From Candidatus Woesearchaeota archaeon (lineage in GTDB: Archaea; Nanobdellota; Nanobdellia; Woesearchaeales; SM23-78), in NCBI GenBank assembly GCA_016933095.1, contig JAFGBP010000074.1:1-14038 (forward strand): a stretch of 14,038 nt of DNA. The letters run 5' to 3'. Positions 1-6,803 of the stretch are shown here, one piece after another. Made by a program: the position numbers and the translations under genes. Positions within the stretch are counted from its first letter, which is position 1. Every line of letters begins with the position of its first letter. The notes beneath the pieces were generated by a model. It saw only the letters and a list, made by a program, of their open reading frames with translations, was not told where the DNA came from and searched no databases.

Positions 1-186
1 AGTCTGCCAGCGAAACAAGCGGCATCTCTAGGATATGCAACTTGTTGCATAATCAAAAAGCTTGTCTTTTTGTATTCGGCACATAATCGTTCATATAGTT
101 TCCGCGGAGCGCGGCCAGGAAATTCTGGACGAACCTTCAAATTAGAGTCAGAGAAGAAAAAGAAGAAATAATTTGAATTAAAAGGC
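1..186. other. Intergenic region downstream of radA with three inverted repeats
   Basis: I see no gene here. Two perfect short inverted repeats lie side by side: 34-51 (tatgcaac/gttgcata, 2-nt centre) and 54-72 (caaaaag/ctttttg, 5-nt loop). A third, perfect 9-bp repeat (ttcaaatta at 136-144, taatttgaa at 169-177) encloses a 24-nt loop that is all-pyrimidine-rich on the minus strand. The third lies just after the radA stop codon and probably belongs to its 3' end. The first two may belong to a convergent or neighbouring gene outside the window. Confidence 0.5.
136..177 (-). terminator. Probable 3' end/terminator of the radA transcript
   Basis: Starting about 10 nt after the radA stop codon, the minus strand has a 9-bp perfect stem (169-177 with 136-144). 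Its loop, about 145-168, is rich in T and C (ttatttcttctttttcttctc). Archaeal RNA polymerase commonly terminates at U-rich tracts without needing a hairpin, so the pyrimidine tract is the likelier signal. The stem may protect the 3' end. That this tract is used for termination is inferred. Confidence 0.45.
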
Positions 187-1293
187 CTATCCTGCGTTCT
201 CGATGCCCTTCTCAGTCACCATTATCACGCATTCTGAGTCCGGCAGGTCTGGGGCGTCGATGAGCTTCGCCACCCTCGTGCCTTTCTTGCCGCGCCTAAG
301 GTAGACCCTGTAGGTCGAGTTGTGGCCTACGATGTTTCCGCCGATTGCTTCTGTAGGGTCTCCGAAGAACATGTCGGGCTTTGCCATGACCTGGTTCGTC
401 ACGTAGACTGCGAGGTTGTGCATGTCGGCGAGCTTTGCGAGGTCGTGCATGTGCTTGTTGAGCTTCTGCTGCCTCTCTGCCAAGGTGCCCCTGCCGACGA
501 ACTCTGCCCTGAAGTGGGCTGTCAGCGAATCCACGATGATGAGCTTGACCTTTGTGCCTTCGTTTATCAGCTCAGCAGTCTTGTCTACGAGGAGCATCTG
601 GTGGTCTGAGTTGAAGGCTCTCGCGACCTTGATGTTCGCAAGCACCTTCTCAGGCTCCAATCCCAGGCCTTCAGCGAACTGGTAGACCCTTCCAGGCCTG
701 AAGGTGTTCTCAGTGTCTATGTATATGACGTGGCACTCAGGATCCGCCTTTATCGCCTGGACGGCCAGCATGTGGCCGAACTGGGTCTTTCCGCTTCCGT
801 AAGCTCCGAAGAACTCAGTTATCGCGCCGGTATGGACGCCTCCTGCCATGATCTGGTCTATGTTAGAGGCTCCAAGGCTTATCTGGGTCATCCTGTTCCT
901 TCGCTCAAGCACTTCAAGGCCTGTCTGGAAACCCATGTCAAGCCCTTCCCTTGCAGCGTGGATGATCTTCCTGGCAACTGCCTCGCTCACCCCTGAAGCC
1001 TGGACGACCTCTCCTGGAGTCGCTACGGCTATAGCCATCACAGTGTCGAATCCTGCAAGGGATAGCTTTTCAGCCGTGGCTGCGCCTACCCCTGGCAAGT
1101 CCTGCACCGTCATCTCCTTTCTTGTCTCAGCCTTCACCTTGGCCTGTGGTACCTCTTTGTCGATTTTAAACTTTTCGACAGGCCGCTCAACCTCGGCTAC
1201 TTTGTCAAGAGCCTCTCCTGAAACCTCAGGCTCCTCCAATACCACTTCCTGCACTGCATCCTGCGAAACATCATCTCTTCTAGATCTCTTCAT
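187..1293 (-). CDS. radA: DNA repair and recombination protein RadA
   Basis: Archaeal RecA/Rad51-family recombinase. It forms ATP-dependent filaments on single-stranded DNA and catalyses strand exchange in homologous recombination. The 368-aa protein has a charged, Glu/Val-rich N-terminal extension (about residues 1-60) and a helix-hairpin-helix DNA-binding domain (about 62-115, DLPGVGAATAEKL). The linker polymerisation segment GFQTGLEVLERR is at 121-132. The ATPase core has Walker A GAYGSGKT at 163-170 and Walker B LIIVDS at 251-256. The L2/C-terminal core segment includes GGNIVGHNSTYRVYLRRG. Family members are usually about 320-350 aa, so the extra length is mostly the N-terminal tail. The start is supported by a Shine-Dalgarno-like GAGGTGA with 7 nt spacing to the ATG. 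The upstream 105-aa gene ends only 16 nt before it, so the two are probably co-transcribed. Identity is secure; the role of the tail is unknown. Confidence 0.97.
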   Translation of the reverse strand: MKRSRRDDVSQDAVQEVVLEEPEVSGEALDKVAEVERPVEKFKIDKEVPQAKVKAETRKEMTVQDLPGVGAATAEKLSLAGFDTVMAIAVATPGEVVQASGVSEAVARKIIHAAREGLDMGFQTGLEVLERRNRMTQISLGASNIDQIMAGGVHTGAITEFFGAYGSGKTQFGHMLAVQAIKADPECHVIYIDTENTFRPGRVYQFAEGLGLEPEKVLANIKVARAFNSDHQMLLVDKTAELINEGTKVKLIIVDSLTAHFRAEFVGRGTLAERQQKLNKHMHDLAKLADMHNLAVYVTNQVMAKPDMFFGDPTEAIGGNIVGHNSTYRVYLRRGKKGTRVAKLIDAPDLPDSECVIMVTEKGIENAG

Positions 1294-1309
1294 CCCATTT
1301 CACCTCGTC

Positions 1310-1627
1310 TTATTCTTCTGCTGATGCATTGGCGAACGAGATGAACTCGTACGCCTTGTTAAGCACCAATACAGCCCTTGGCAGGTCATTTGCCCTGAGG
1401 GCGTTTGTAGTCTGCCACTCTCCGTTCGCGTCCTTGTAGCTTCTCTCGAAGCTCACGTTCTTGAACGAGACCGGCTGGCCTTGGTCGTTAACACTCTGGT
1501 TCTCCCAGACCGTCGCAGAAACAGCTCCCACCCTAAACTTCTTCAAGGGCAGGTTCCTTGACTCTTTCGTTGCGTTGCTCTTTGCGCTTGGCGCATATTT
1601 CTCATATGTTCTTTTCTGTGTTTCCAT
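1310..1627 (-). CDS. Small uncharacterised protein co-transcribed with radA
   Basis: A 105-aa soluble protein with no signal peptide or membrane segment. The first ~25 residues are polar and probably disordered. The core runs from about 28 to 97 and looks like alternating beta strands ending in a helix: KKFRVGAVSATVWEN (29-43), VSFKNVSFERSYKDANGEW (53-71), then NDLPRAVLVLNKAYEF (80-95). I recognise the pattern (basic KFR..ISATVWEN, F.R.YKD..G.WQ, DLP.A..VL.KAYE) as typical of small conserved archaeal/bacterial hypothetical proteins, but I cannot name a family. An in-frame TGA two codons upstream supports this ATG, with a weak purine-rich GGAAGGGA before it. Its tight linkage to radA suggests a recombination or ssDNA-related role. 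A PC4-like nucleic-acid-binding fold is possible, but this is inference only. Confidence 0.8.
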   Translation of the reverse strand: METQKRTYEKYAPSAKSNATKESRNLPLKKFRVGAVSATVWENQSVNDQGQPVSFKNVSFERSYKDANGEWQTTNALRANDLPRAVLVLNKAYEFISFANASAEE

Positions 1628-1659
1628 TTTTCATCCCTTCCTTTCGGTTCTTATTTCAA

Positions 1660-1695
1660 CCCTCCTTAGTTATGCGGTGCTAAGCCGCCAGAGGG
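1660..1695 (-). promoter_or_regulatory. Possible pseudoknot/hairpin in the leader of the radA operon
   Basis: On the minus strand GCGG (1688-1685) pairs with CCGC (1677-1674). The loop sequence CTTAG (1684-1680) can pair with the downstream CTAAG (1669-1665). This gives an H-type pseudoknot geometry with loops of about 0-1, 2 and 4 nt, or two alternative hairpins. CCCTC (1695-1691) can also close the whole element with GAGGG (1664-1660). It ends about 33 nt before the ATG of the 105-aa gene. The pairings are seen directly; function is inferred. Confidence 0.3.
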
Positions 1696-1724
1696 GGGAT
1701 TCTTGCTCTTTCCTTCTTTGGAAA

Positions 1725-1795
1725 AAACAAAAAAAATTTGGCGTTCCCCCGTGGCCCGGGGCTGCCGTGGCAGAGGGGTTGTTTTTCGCCTTATC
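1725..1795 (-). ncRNA. Structured GC-rich leader element or small RNA with U-tract
   Basis: The predicted start point is about 26 nt after the TATA box at 1815-1823. From there the minus strand contains GGCG (1790-1787), pairing with CGCC (1743-1740). These enclose two hairpins: CTGC-cacg-GCAG (1773-1762) and CCCC-gggccac-GGGG (1761-1747). A tract with 14 T in 15 bases (attttttttgttttttcc, about 1738-1721) follows directly, as expected for an archaeal terminator. It is GC-rich against AT-rich surroundings. It could be a ~70-nt independent small RNA, or an attenuator/riboswitch-like leader for the 105-aa gene and radA. No known RNA family was recognised. Confidence 0.4.
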
Positions 1796-1814
1796 CTTCT
1801 AAAGCCCTGGTTTG

Positions 1815-1823
1815 TTTATATAT
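1815..1823 (-). promoter_or_regulatory. TATA box for the leader RNA / radA operon
   Basis: The minus strand reads ATATATAAA within ggatatataaacaaacc, a good archaeal TATA box. It is the only convincing one between the hydrolase stop codon and the 105-aa gene. Transcription would start near 1793, giving a leader of about 165 nt before the 105-aa ATG. Confidence 0.55.
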
Positions 1824-1836
1824 CCGGCGACCACAT

Positions 1837-1854
1837 GTCCAGTGGGTCCAGTGG
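1837..1854. repeat. Two tandem copies of a 9-mer
   Basis: gtccagtgg is repeated exactly twice in tandem on the plus strand (1837-1845, 1846-1854). A degenerate third version (gtcctgtgg) lies about 25 nt further on. It lies upstream of the TATA box of the radA operon, so an operator role is conceivable but unsupported. Confidence 0.3.
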
Positions 1855-1900
1855 CTGTTTAGCGACGGTAGAACAATGTCCTGTGGAAGGATTTTCGGAT

Positions 1901-1913
1901 CAAAAGAAAAAGT
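1901..1913 (-). terminator. T-rich terminator after the hydrolase gene
   Basis: Immediately after the hydrolase TGA the minus strand reads ACTTTTTCTTTTG, a U-rich tract of the kind that ends archaeal transcripts. It separates the CARDB-hydrolase unit from the radA operon promoter. Confidence 0.5.
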
Positions 1914-2393
1914 TCAGAATAATGCACTTAACTGGGATGCACTGTGGGCCCATAGCAGCAGGATTGACAGTGTCGCGAATAGCGCGAACAACGCGTAGTC
2001 TATCAGGCTTCCTGTCCTTATCTTTCCCCTTGCTATGAGGTTGCTGGGCCAGAAGATGTAGAGGCCGGCAGGGGTGAGCGAGTCTAGCAGCAGGTGGGAT
2101 CCTGCGCCTATGAGGGCTGCAAACGCGAATATAGGGTTCTGGAAGAGTGCTGCGACGAGGATTGCTGCCATCACAACGAATAGCAGCGAGTGGAAGAACT
2201 TCCTGTGGCCGAATAAGCGCTCAATCGCAGGGGCATGCCTTCCGAAGAGAGAAGTCGCGCAGTCGATGTCTGGCAGGAGCGAGCTTATTATCACGATGGC
2301 CATGAATGCTCCGTAGCCTGACTCGACCTGGAAGTTCTCTATCGCCAATAGTCCTAGGAGGAGGGCGAATGCGAAGTGCGTCAAGAATATCAT
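1914..2393 (-). CDS. Membrane-bound metal-dependent hydrolase, YdjM/DUF457 family
   Basis: A 159-aa integral membrane protein with about four hydrophobic segments (roughly 5-18, 29-42, 68-106 with a polar break, 131-150). It carries the family's conserved acidic and histidine motifs: TH at 5-6, LLPDIDCATS at 39-48, FGHRKFFHSLL at 61-71, and GAGSHLLLDSLTPAGL at 96-111 followed by FWP. Proteins with these motifs are annotated as LexA-binding inner-membrane or membrane-bound metal-dependent hydrolases. H6, D42, D44, H63, H68, H100 and D104 would form the metal site. The true substrate is not known for the family. It starts 23 nt after the CARDB gene and is probably co-transcribed with it; a weak AGGT precedes the ATG. 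Length is usual for the shorter members. Confidence 0.88.
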   Translation of the reverse strand: MIFLTHFAFALLLGLLAIENFQVESGYGAFMAIVIISSLLPDIDCATSLFGRHAPAIERLFGHRKFFHSLLFVVMAAILVAALFQNPIFAFAALIGAGSHLLLDSLTPAGLYIFWPSNLIARGKIRTGSLIDYALFALFATLSILLLWAHSASQLSALF

Positions 2394-2402
2394 GTTAAAC
2401 CT

Positions 2403-2417
2403 GGCCTGTTATAGGCC
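2403..2417 (-). repeat. Short inverted repeat between the CARDB and hydrolase genes
   Basis: ggcct-gttat-aggcc is a perfect 5-bp stem with a 5-nt loop. It overlaps the first base of the CARDB gene stop codon and lies just before the hydrolase ribosome-binding region. It may be a weak translational or mRNA-processing element, or chance. Confidence 0.3.
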
Positions 2418-2992
2418 TATTCTACTGAGATTATGAAGGTCTTGCTGAGCTGGTTGTTGCTCGGGTTGTTGTCAGCAATCTTTACTGTAGGGTCCGCTGT
2501 TGCGACAACCCTCATGGGACCTTCTGGGATTATCGTGGTCACGAGGAATGAGACATAAGTCTCTTCTCCTGGAAGAAGTATCTTAGGGATCATCTCCTGA
2601 AGCGTCATGGGTGAGAGCTCAAGGTCAGTCTCAGGAGTCTTTGGAATGAACTCTGCCGAGACTGTAAATGGAGTCTTGATCTCTGTGTTACCCTTGTTCT
2701 TTACAAACACGCGCACCTCAAACGGGTCTCCGATGAGCGGGTTGGCAGGGTTGACTTCTATCCTCTCGACGCTCAGGTCTGTGAATAGGTCGGCTGCTGA
2801 AGACTCTGATGCGTCTTCTGCGACGGCGAATCCTGATATCAGGTTTCCTGAAGCGTCAGCAGCCCCGATACCTGCTCCGGCCCTGATAGAAGCGTCAAAA
2901 GACATCAATACGTTTCCTGTAAAAGCGACAATTGCAACTATCGCTAGAACTACTATTACCTCAAAAGTGATTGAATCTTCACTCCTCACCAT
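2417..2992 (-). CDS. Membrane-anchored CARDB-domain protein, possibly pilin-like
   Basis: A 191-aa protein counted from the ATG at 2992. One hydrophobic segment follows a short charged N-terminus (MVRSEDSITFEV then IVVLAIVAIVAFTGNVLM, to residue 30). A small Ala/Gly/Ser-rich stretch follows (about 31-70). The outer domain, about 73-190, has the look of a CARDB/NEW3-type beta-sandwich: DPFEVRVFVKNKGNTEIKT, LLPGEETYVSFLVTT, ending ADNNPSNNQLSKTFIISVE with the NxxSNNxLSKT signature. CARDB domains mediate adhesion or assembly on cell surfaces. The open frame extends 60 codons further to 3172, overlapping the previous gene by 41 nt. I chose 2992 because the extension is not protein-like and a TATA box lies 31 nt upstream of this ATG. 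The charged-then-hydrophobic N-terminus resembles archaeal type IV pilin-like proteins, but no clear processing site is visible. Confidence 0.78.
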   Translation of the reverse strand: MVRSEDSITFEVIVVLAIVAIVAFTGNVLMSFDASIRAGAGIGAADASGNLISGFAVAEDASESSAADLFTDLSVERIEVNPANPLIGDPFEVRVFVKNKGNTEIKTPFTVSAEFIPKTPETDLELSPMTLQEMIPKILLPGEETYVSFLVTTIIPEGPMRVVATADPTVKIADNNPSNNQLSKTFIISVE

Positions 2993-3018
2993 TTCCAAGC
3001 AGAACCATGGAGGAGGGA

Positions 3019-3027
3019 GTTTAAAAA
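3019..3027 (-). promoter_or_regulatory. TATA box for the CARDB-hydrolase unit
   Basis: The minus strand reads TTTTTAAAC, centred 31 nt before the ATG at 2992. A start point about 26 nt downstream leaves a leader of only about 5 nt, so the transcript is nearly leaderless. This supports the shorter CARDB start. Confidence 0.5.
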
Positions 3028-3131
3028 CTTTTCTAAAAATCGAAGATTTCAAGAGACAGAAAAATGCAGTATTTCTCGTTTCTAAAACGCTTGCGCAAGG
3101 CAAACATTTGCACGATAAGAACAAGTTTAAT

Positions 3132-6100
3132 TCATTTTTTTGAAGGGCCTTTCTTCTTCCTGAATTCGGCAAAGAAGTAGACTATTGCTCCGAATGGGAT
3201 GAATGGGATTGGAAAGATGATGAAAAATACTATCAAAAACCAAGCAACTCTGTTTAGATGCCTGAACTCTTTCTTCATGAGGCAGTTCACCCACATACAA
3301 AACCAGAAGACAGGCAACAGGATGAAAAAAACAAAGATTATCGCTGCTGCGCTTATGGTGCCCTTGTTCAAGCGCAAGACGTTCTGAGGGCTTAAGAGGA
3401 GGGTTTTTATTCTTGAAACCACCAAATCGTTAGTTAAAATGGCATAGTTCCAAGAAGTAGCCCCATATGAATCCTTTAAGCGTTGCACCGCGGCATAACT
3501 ATTTCCTGCCAGGAACTGCTCTCTTACATAATCCATGTCTTTCTTCGTCTGGTTGATTTGCAGGAGGATTTCTTCCTTGGTAAGGAGCGGATGAGCCATC
3601 AGCCCTCCTTTCTCGGCGCTGATACCATGAAGAAGCATGCTTTGAGCAAAAGAAGGACCTTCAACATAAGATTGTAATGTCTGCGCCAGCAGGGAAAAGG
3701 ATGTCGTGGCTGCTTGAAGCTGTTCTGCAATTGTTTCCTGCAATATTGGGCGTGCTTCAAGGTATCTCCCGTCAAGATAGGCCTTTAAGGCCTGTTGAGT
3801 GGCGGCCACTACGCTGCGACTAGGCTTCTCTGGCAAACTGAAGAGTTGCTGCCTTAATTCCAGATTATAATTTTCCAACCGGAAAAACCTGTCATTAAGC
3901 TCTGAAAGTATCGTCAAATGATAAGTATCCAAGAAAAAGGGGTCTTTGAAGAGAGAATTCCAGTCATCCGCATCATTAACTTTTAAAATTCCGCCAGAGA
4001 TTGAAGAGGATACGCTTATTTCACGAGTGTCGCGGCCCTCCAGGGAGTGTTGGAGCTTATGATTTTCAGTGATGCCATCCTCTTTAGCTAGAATGGCCAA
4101 TCCTGGTTCGATGCGTGCAAAAGCCTCAAAGTTAACGCCCCAAGTCGGGTCTAACGGGATCCAATCATAAGGAGGAATGTAAACCTCTGGAAAACCATGG
4201 CCTCGGGCTTTCTCTTCAAGAACGTACAAGGTCACGAAACGCGCAGGGACTCCTGACGCCCTTGCTAAAGCGATGAATAGCTTGGTGTAATCGTCGCAAG
4301 TACCTGATTTTTTCTGCATTGCGAGCAAAGCCCCAGTCTCTACTGATTCTCCAGCATCGGCTCTGGCAGCTTTTTCATAGTCATACGTGATCGTGGACGT
4401 AATCCATTGGTATATCTTATATGCTTTCCAGAAAGGGTTTTCTTCTTCTCCTACGATTTCTTGCGCCAGCGCCTTAATTCTTGGGTCATCCGATTCTATT
4501 CCTTCATCTGGCTGCGTGAACTTCTCCTGGAGATCAGGGTTGTAGTCGTACTCTGCCTTATTCAAGTCGAGGTGAGAGAAATAATCCACGCCCCACGAGA
4601 TCCCGACATAGGTCAGGTTGATGCTTAGAGTTTCTTGAGGTTTCATTTCTCTTATCGTGAATTCTATTAAATTGTTTTCTCCCTGGAGGACTTCATAAGG
4701 GACTGGGGAGGAGACGGTGTAGATAAAAAAGAAGACGTTAGGTGGAAAACTCTTGAATGAAAGTGTCTTGAAGCGGATGTCTTCTTTTGCAGTGGGCCCG
4801 GTATTGGTTATCTGCACGTTCTTCATGATCAGCATAGGATCACTGGGGATCAGCTCGAAAGGCGCCTCGGCATCCCATTCCGGAGAGGGTTCCAGGCCCA
4901 CCACGGAGTATTCCAAATCCTGCCCTAGACAAGTTTGGGTCTGGCCGCACATCCCATGAATTCCTCCTTTCAGGAGGATTGTGGCTTCCCCGATAAGAGG
5001 CTTGTTGGGGGTAAAAGAGAAGATAAAATCCTTGACCTCAATCAGACCGGTTACCACGTTGCCATTTCCATCAGTGACTATCAGATTGTCTTCGTTGATA
5101 GTTTCCGGATCCAACATCTTATTGGTGAAAAAACTGTAAGTTGGCCTGGCAGGCTTTTTTAGGCAGATGTAGTAATCTTTCTTCGCTCCTTCTAGCACTT
5201 GGTCCATGATCATATCACTATTCCCTGCCGGTGTGGCAGTGGAAAAGCTAGAACTCACCAGGCAAGGCTCCCCTTCGAAGTATATTTCAAAGGGATCCTT
5301 GTCTATTGCCGGAAGCAAGTTTTCAGGGTCCGAAGGTATAGGATAAGAATCGTTAATCTTCATGAAGCCTGTTGTGCTGACGTCGTATCCGTCATCACCT
5401 AGCTTTATGGTCAGGTTTGCTTCCAGGACTTCTCCTTTGTGGATGTAACCCGTCTGCCTTATTTTTCCCTGAAGCTCAGAGTTATGGTTGAATCCTTGGA
5501 ATAAGAAGTTGTATTCACCATTATCATAGCCGACCAATTGGACATGATATACCCCATCATAGATGCTTGGAATCACTAAGTACTCAGGGTCTCCGGCTTT
5601 CTGCAGGGGAAGGCAGATGGCGGCATCGTCACACAGCATCCTCTTGGTCTGAGGATCGACACCATACTCGTGGCCGAATGGATCTGTAATGGTCATATAG
5701 ACTGGGCTGTGCTTGGCAAACCCTGCGGGGCCTCCGCCCTTCATGTTTTTCAAGAATGCCTCTTTGAACGAGTTGTCATTTTTCATCGTTCTCAAGAAGA
5801 ATCCTGAATTGTATGCGTTATACCTGGAATCGGGGTGCTCTTGCATGTACCGGGCTATCTTCTCGATCTTCGCGTCGCTGAAATACCTGAGCGTGTGCCA
5901 GCGCGGCTCTTCAGTGTAGTATTGGCCGAAAAGCAGGTTTAATGCGTCAGGCTCGGAGACAACCCTATCCATAGCAGCAACCATCTTTCTCCTTTCTATC
6001 TCTGCCCGAGTCTCATAATCAGAAATGATTTTGTTCATGATCCTCCGCTGGTTGGCTTCGAATTCAGCCCGGTCCCTTGCATCCTCCAGAGTATCAGCCA

Positions 6101-6611
6101 TCATGCTAAAGACGATGCCGCCAAAAGGAAGGAAGTTGTTGTAAAAGCGGAAAGCTTTCTCCGAATAGATCTGGTCTTTCTTGGCATTGGTAGGATCCGC
6201 ATTATAATCTTCAGCCGCCTTAATCCACTCTACAGCATCAGATATGATGGGTATCATTTTAGCCCCTGGCTTCTCAGCCTTGTCAGCCGCTTCCAATGTT
6301 TTATCGATTGCTCTGCCAGCCTGCTTTGGTCCTTGAGCATCCATGTAATCCGCCTGTCCTTTGAGAATCCGGTTTAAATCGTCCAAAGTCAAGATGTTCT
6401 TCAACGCGCTCTTATAATGCTCTTTTTGCAGGTCGTTTAAAGTCTCCATAGAATCTATGGTCTTCTCGATTATGAGAGGATCGACTTTCTCAGCAGAAGC
6501 CGCCGTTGCATTTTGGAAATTAAGAGATAATAAAATCAGGAACAGCAATAGAAAGATAATTTCTTTTCTGCATTCATTCATTGGTTTCAGCAATCCTTTC
6601 ATCTCCGGCAT
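3132..6611 (-). CDS. Large secreted, membrane-anchored transglutaminase-like protein
   Basis: An 1159-aa surface protein. An N-terminal signal or anchor (about 11-39, EIIFLLLFLILLSLNF after basic residues) is followed by a helical, charged region (about 40-290). A beta-rich region follows (about 300-480), then an SbsA/Big_5-type Ig-like domain (about 488-570: FFTNKMLDPETINEDNLIV... FSFTPNKPL) and a further beta domain (580-680). The transglutaminase-like domain is at about 705-835. Its triad is complete: Cys772 in SGTCDDYTKLF, His805 in GHGFPEVY and Asp821 in IPLDPTWG. A helical region (890-1070) and two C-terminal membrane segments (about 1085-1110 and 1121-1148) with a basic tail KKKGPSKK close the protein. 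In archaea such domains usually act as papain-like peptidases or amidases rather than crosslinkers; the substrate is unknown. The TATA box 25 nt upstream predicts a leaderless mRNA starting at this ATG. An internal start at residue 11 (MNECRKE) would give a tidier signal peptide. Confidence 0.85.
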   Translation of the reverse strand: MPEMKGLLKPMNECRKEIIFLLLFLILLSLNFQNATAASAEKVDPLIIEKTIDSMETLNDLQKEHYKSALKNILTLDDLNRILKGQADYMDAQGPKQAGRAIDKTLEAADKAEKPGAKMIPIISDAVEWIKAAEDYNADPTNAKKDQIYSEKAFRFYNNFLPFGGIVFSMMADTLEDARDRAEFEANQRRIMNKIISDYETRAEIERRKMVAAMDRVVSEPDALNLLFGQYYTEEPRWHTLRYFSDAKIEKIARYMQEHPDSRYNAYNSGFFLRTMKNDNSFKEAFLKNMKGGGPAGFAKHSPVYMTITDPFGHEYGVDPQTKRMLCDDAAICLPLQKAGDPEYLVIPSIYDGVYHVQLVGYDNGEYNFLFQGFNHNSELQGKIRQTGYIHKGEVLEANLTIKLGDDGYDVSTTGFMKINDSYPIPSDPENLLPAIDKDPFEIYFEGEPCLVSSSFSTATPAGNSDMIMDQVLEGAKKDYYICLKKPARPTYSFFTNKMLDPETINEDNLIVTDGNGNVVTGLIEVKDFIFSFTPNKPLIGEATILLKGGIHGMCGQTQTCLGQDLEYSVVGLEPSPEWDAEAPFELIPSDPMLIMKNVQITNTGPTAKEDIRFKTLSFKSFPPNVFFFIYTVSSPVPYEVLQGENNLIEFTIREMKPQETLSINLTYVGISWGVDYFSHLDLNKAEYDYNPDLQEKFTQPDEGIESDDPRIKALAQEIVGEEENPFWKAYKIYQWITSTITYDYEKAARADAGESVETGALLAMQKKSGTCDDYTKLFIALARASGVPARFVTLYVLEEKARGHGFPEVYIPPYDWIPLDPTWGVNFEAFARIEPGLAILAKEDGITENHKLQHSLEGRDTREISVSSSISGGILKVNDADDWNSLFKDPFFLDTYHLTILSELNDRFFRLENYNLELRQQLFSLPEKPSRSVVAATQQALKAYLDGRYLEARPILQETIAEQLQAATTSFSLLAQTLQSYVEGPSFAQSMLLHGISAEKGGLMAHPLLTKEEILLQINQTKKDMDYVREQFLAGNSYAAVQRLKDSYGATSWNYAILTNDLVVSRIKTLLLSPQNVLRLNKGTISAAAIIFVFFILLPVFWFCMWVNCLMKKEFRHLNRVAWFLIVFFIIFPIPFIPFGAIVYFFAEFRKKKGPSKK

Positions 6612-6631
6612 GTTGTAAATATGAAATATTC

Positions 6632-6640
6632 TATTTAAAT
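6632..6640 (-). promoter_or_regulatory. TATA box for the transglutaminase gene
   Basis: The minus strand reads ATTTAAATA centred 25 nt before the ATG at 6611. This is the spacing expected if transcription starts at or within a base or two of the start codon. Eight of its bases (attta aat, 6633-6640) are self-complementary, so the element might also direct plus-strand transcription into the hairpin cluster. Confidence 0.6.
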
Positions 6641-6797
6641 GCTTTCTTAAATCCTAGGTGGCCCTCCAAGAGGCTACGCCGCTGGGATTCAAGCGAAGCA
6701 AATGCTTCGTTGTGCGAAGAAAAGCTTAACTTTTCCCGCACCCCACGACTCTTGTCGCGTGAAAAGCAAGTCTTTACACGTTAATTCTTGGTCTCAG

Positions 6798-6803
6798 AAA
6801 AAA
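6798..6803 (-). terminator. T6 tract after the chorismate mutase gene
   Basis: About 7 nt after the chorismate mutase stop codon the minus strand reads GGTTTTTTCTG. It is a plausible short U-tract terminator, separating this gene from the independently promoted transglutaminase gene. Confidence 0.4.

Noticed and set aside
848..1324. Long plus-strand open frame opposite radA
   Set aside because: It is antisense to the clearly conserved RadA, and its protein is Ser/Thr/Ala-rich low-complexity of the kind produced by reading a real gene backwards.
1725..1795. H/ACA or C/D box guide RNA in the radA-operon leader
   Set aside because: No C/D boxes or 3' ACA motif and no kink-turn could be found at the proper positions.
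3090..3100. Palindrome cttgcgcaag after the transglutaminase gene
   Set aside because: A 10-bp palindrome alone, without a promoter or repeats nearby, is too weak to call an operator or terminator.
6650..6790. Possible tRNA or split tRNA in the hairpin cluster
   Set aside because: No 7-bp acceptor stem, no T-loop GTTCRA in the right place and no anticodon arm could be assembled on either strand.
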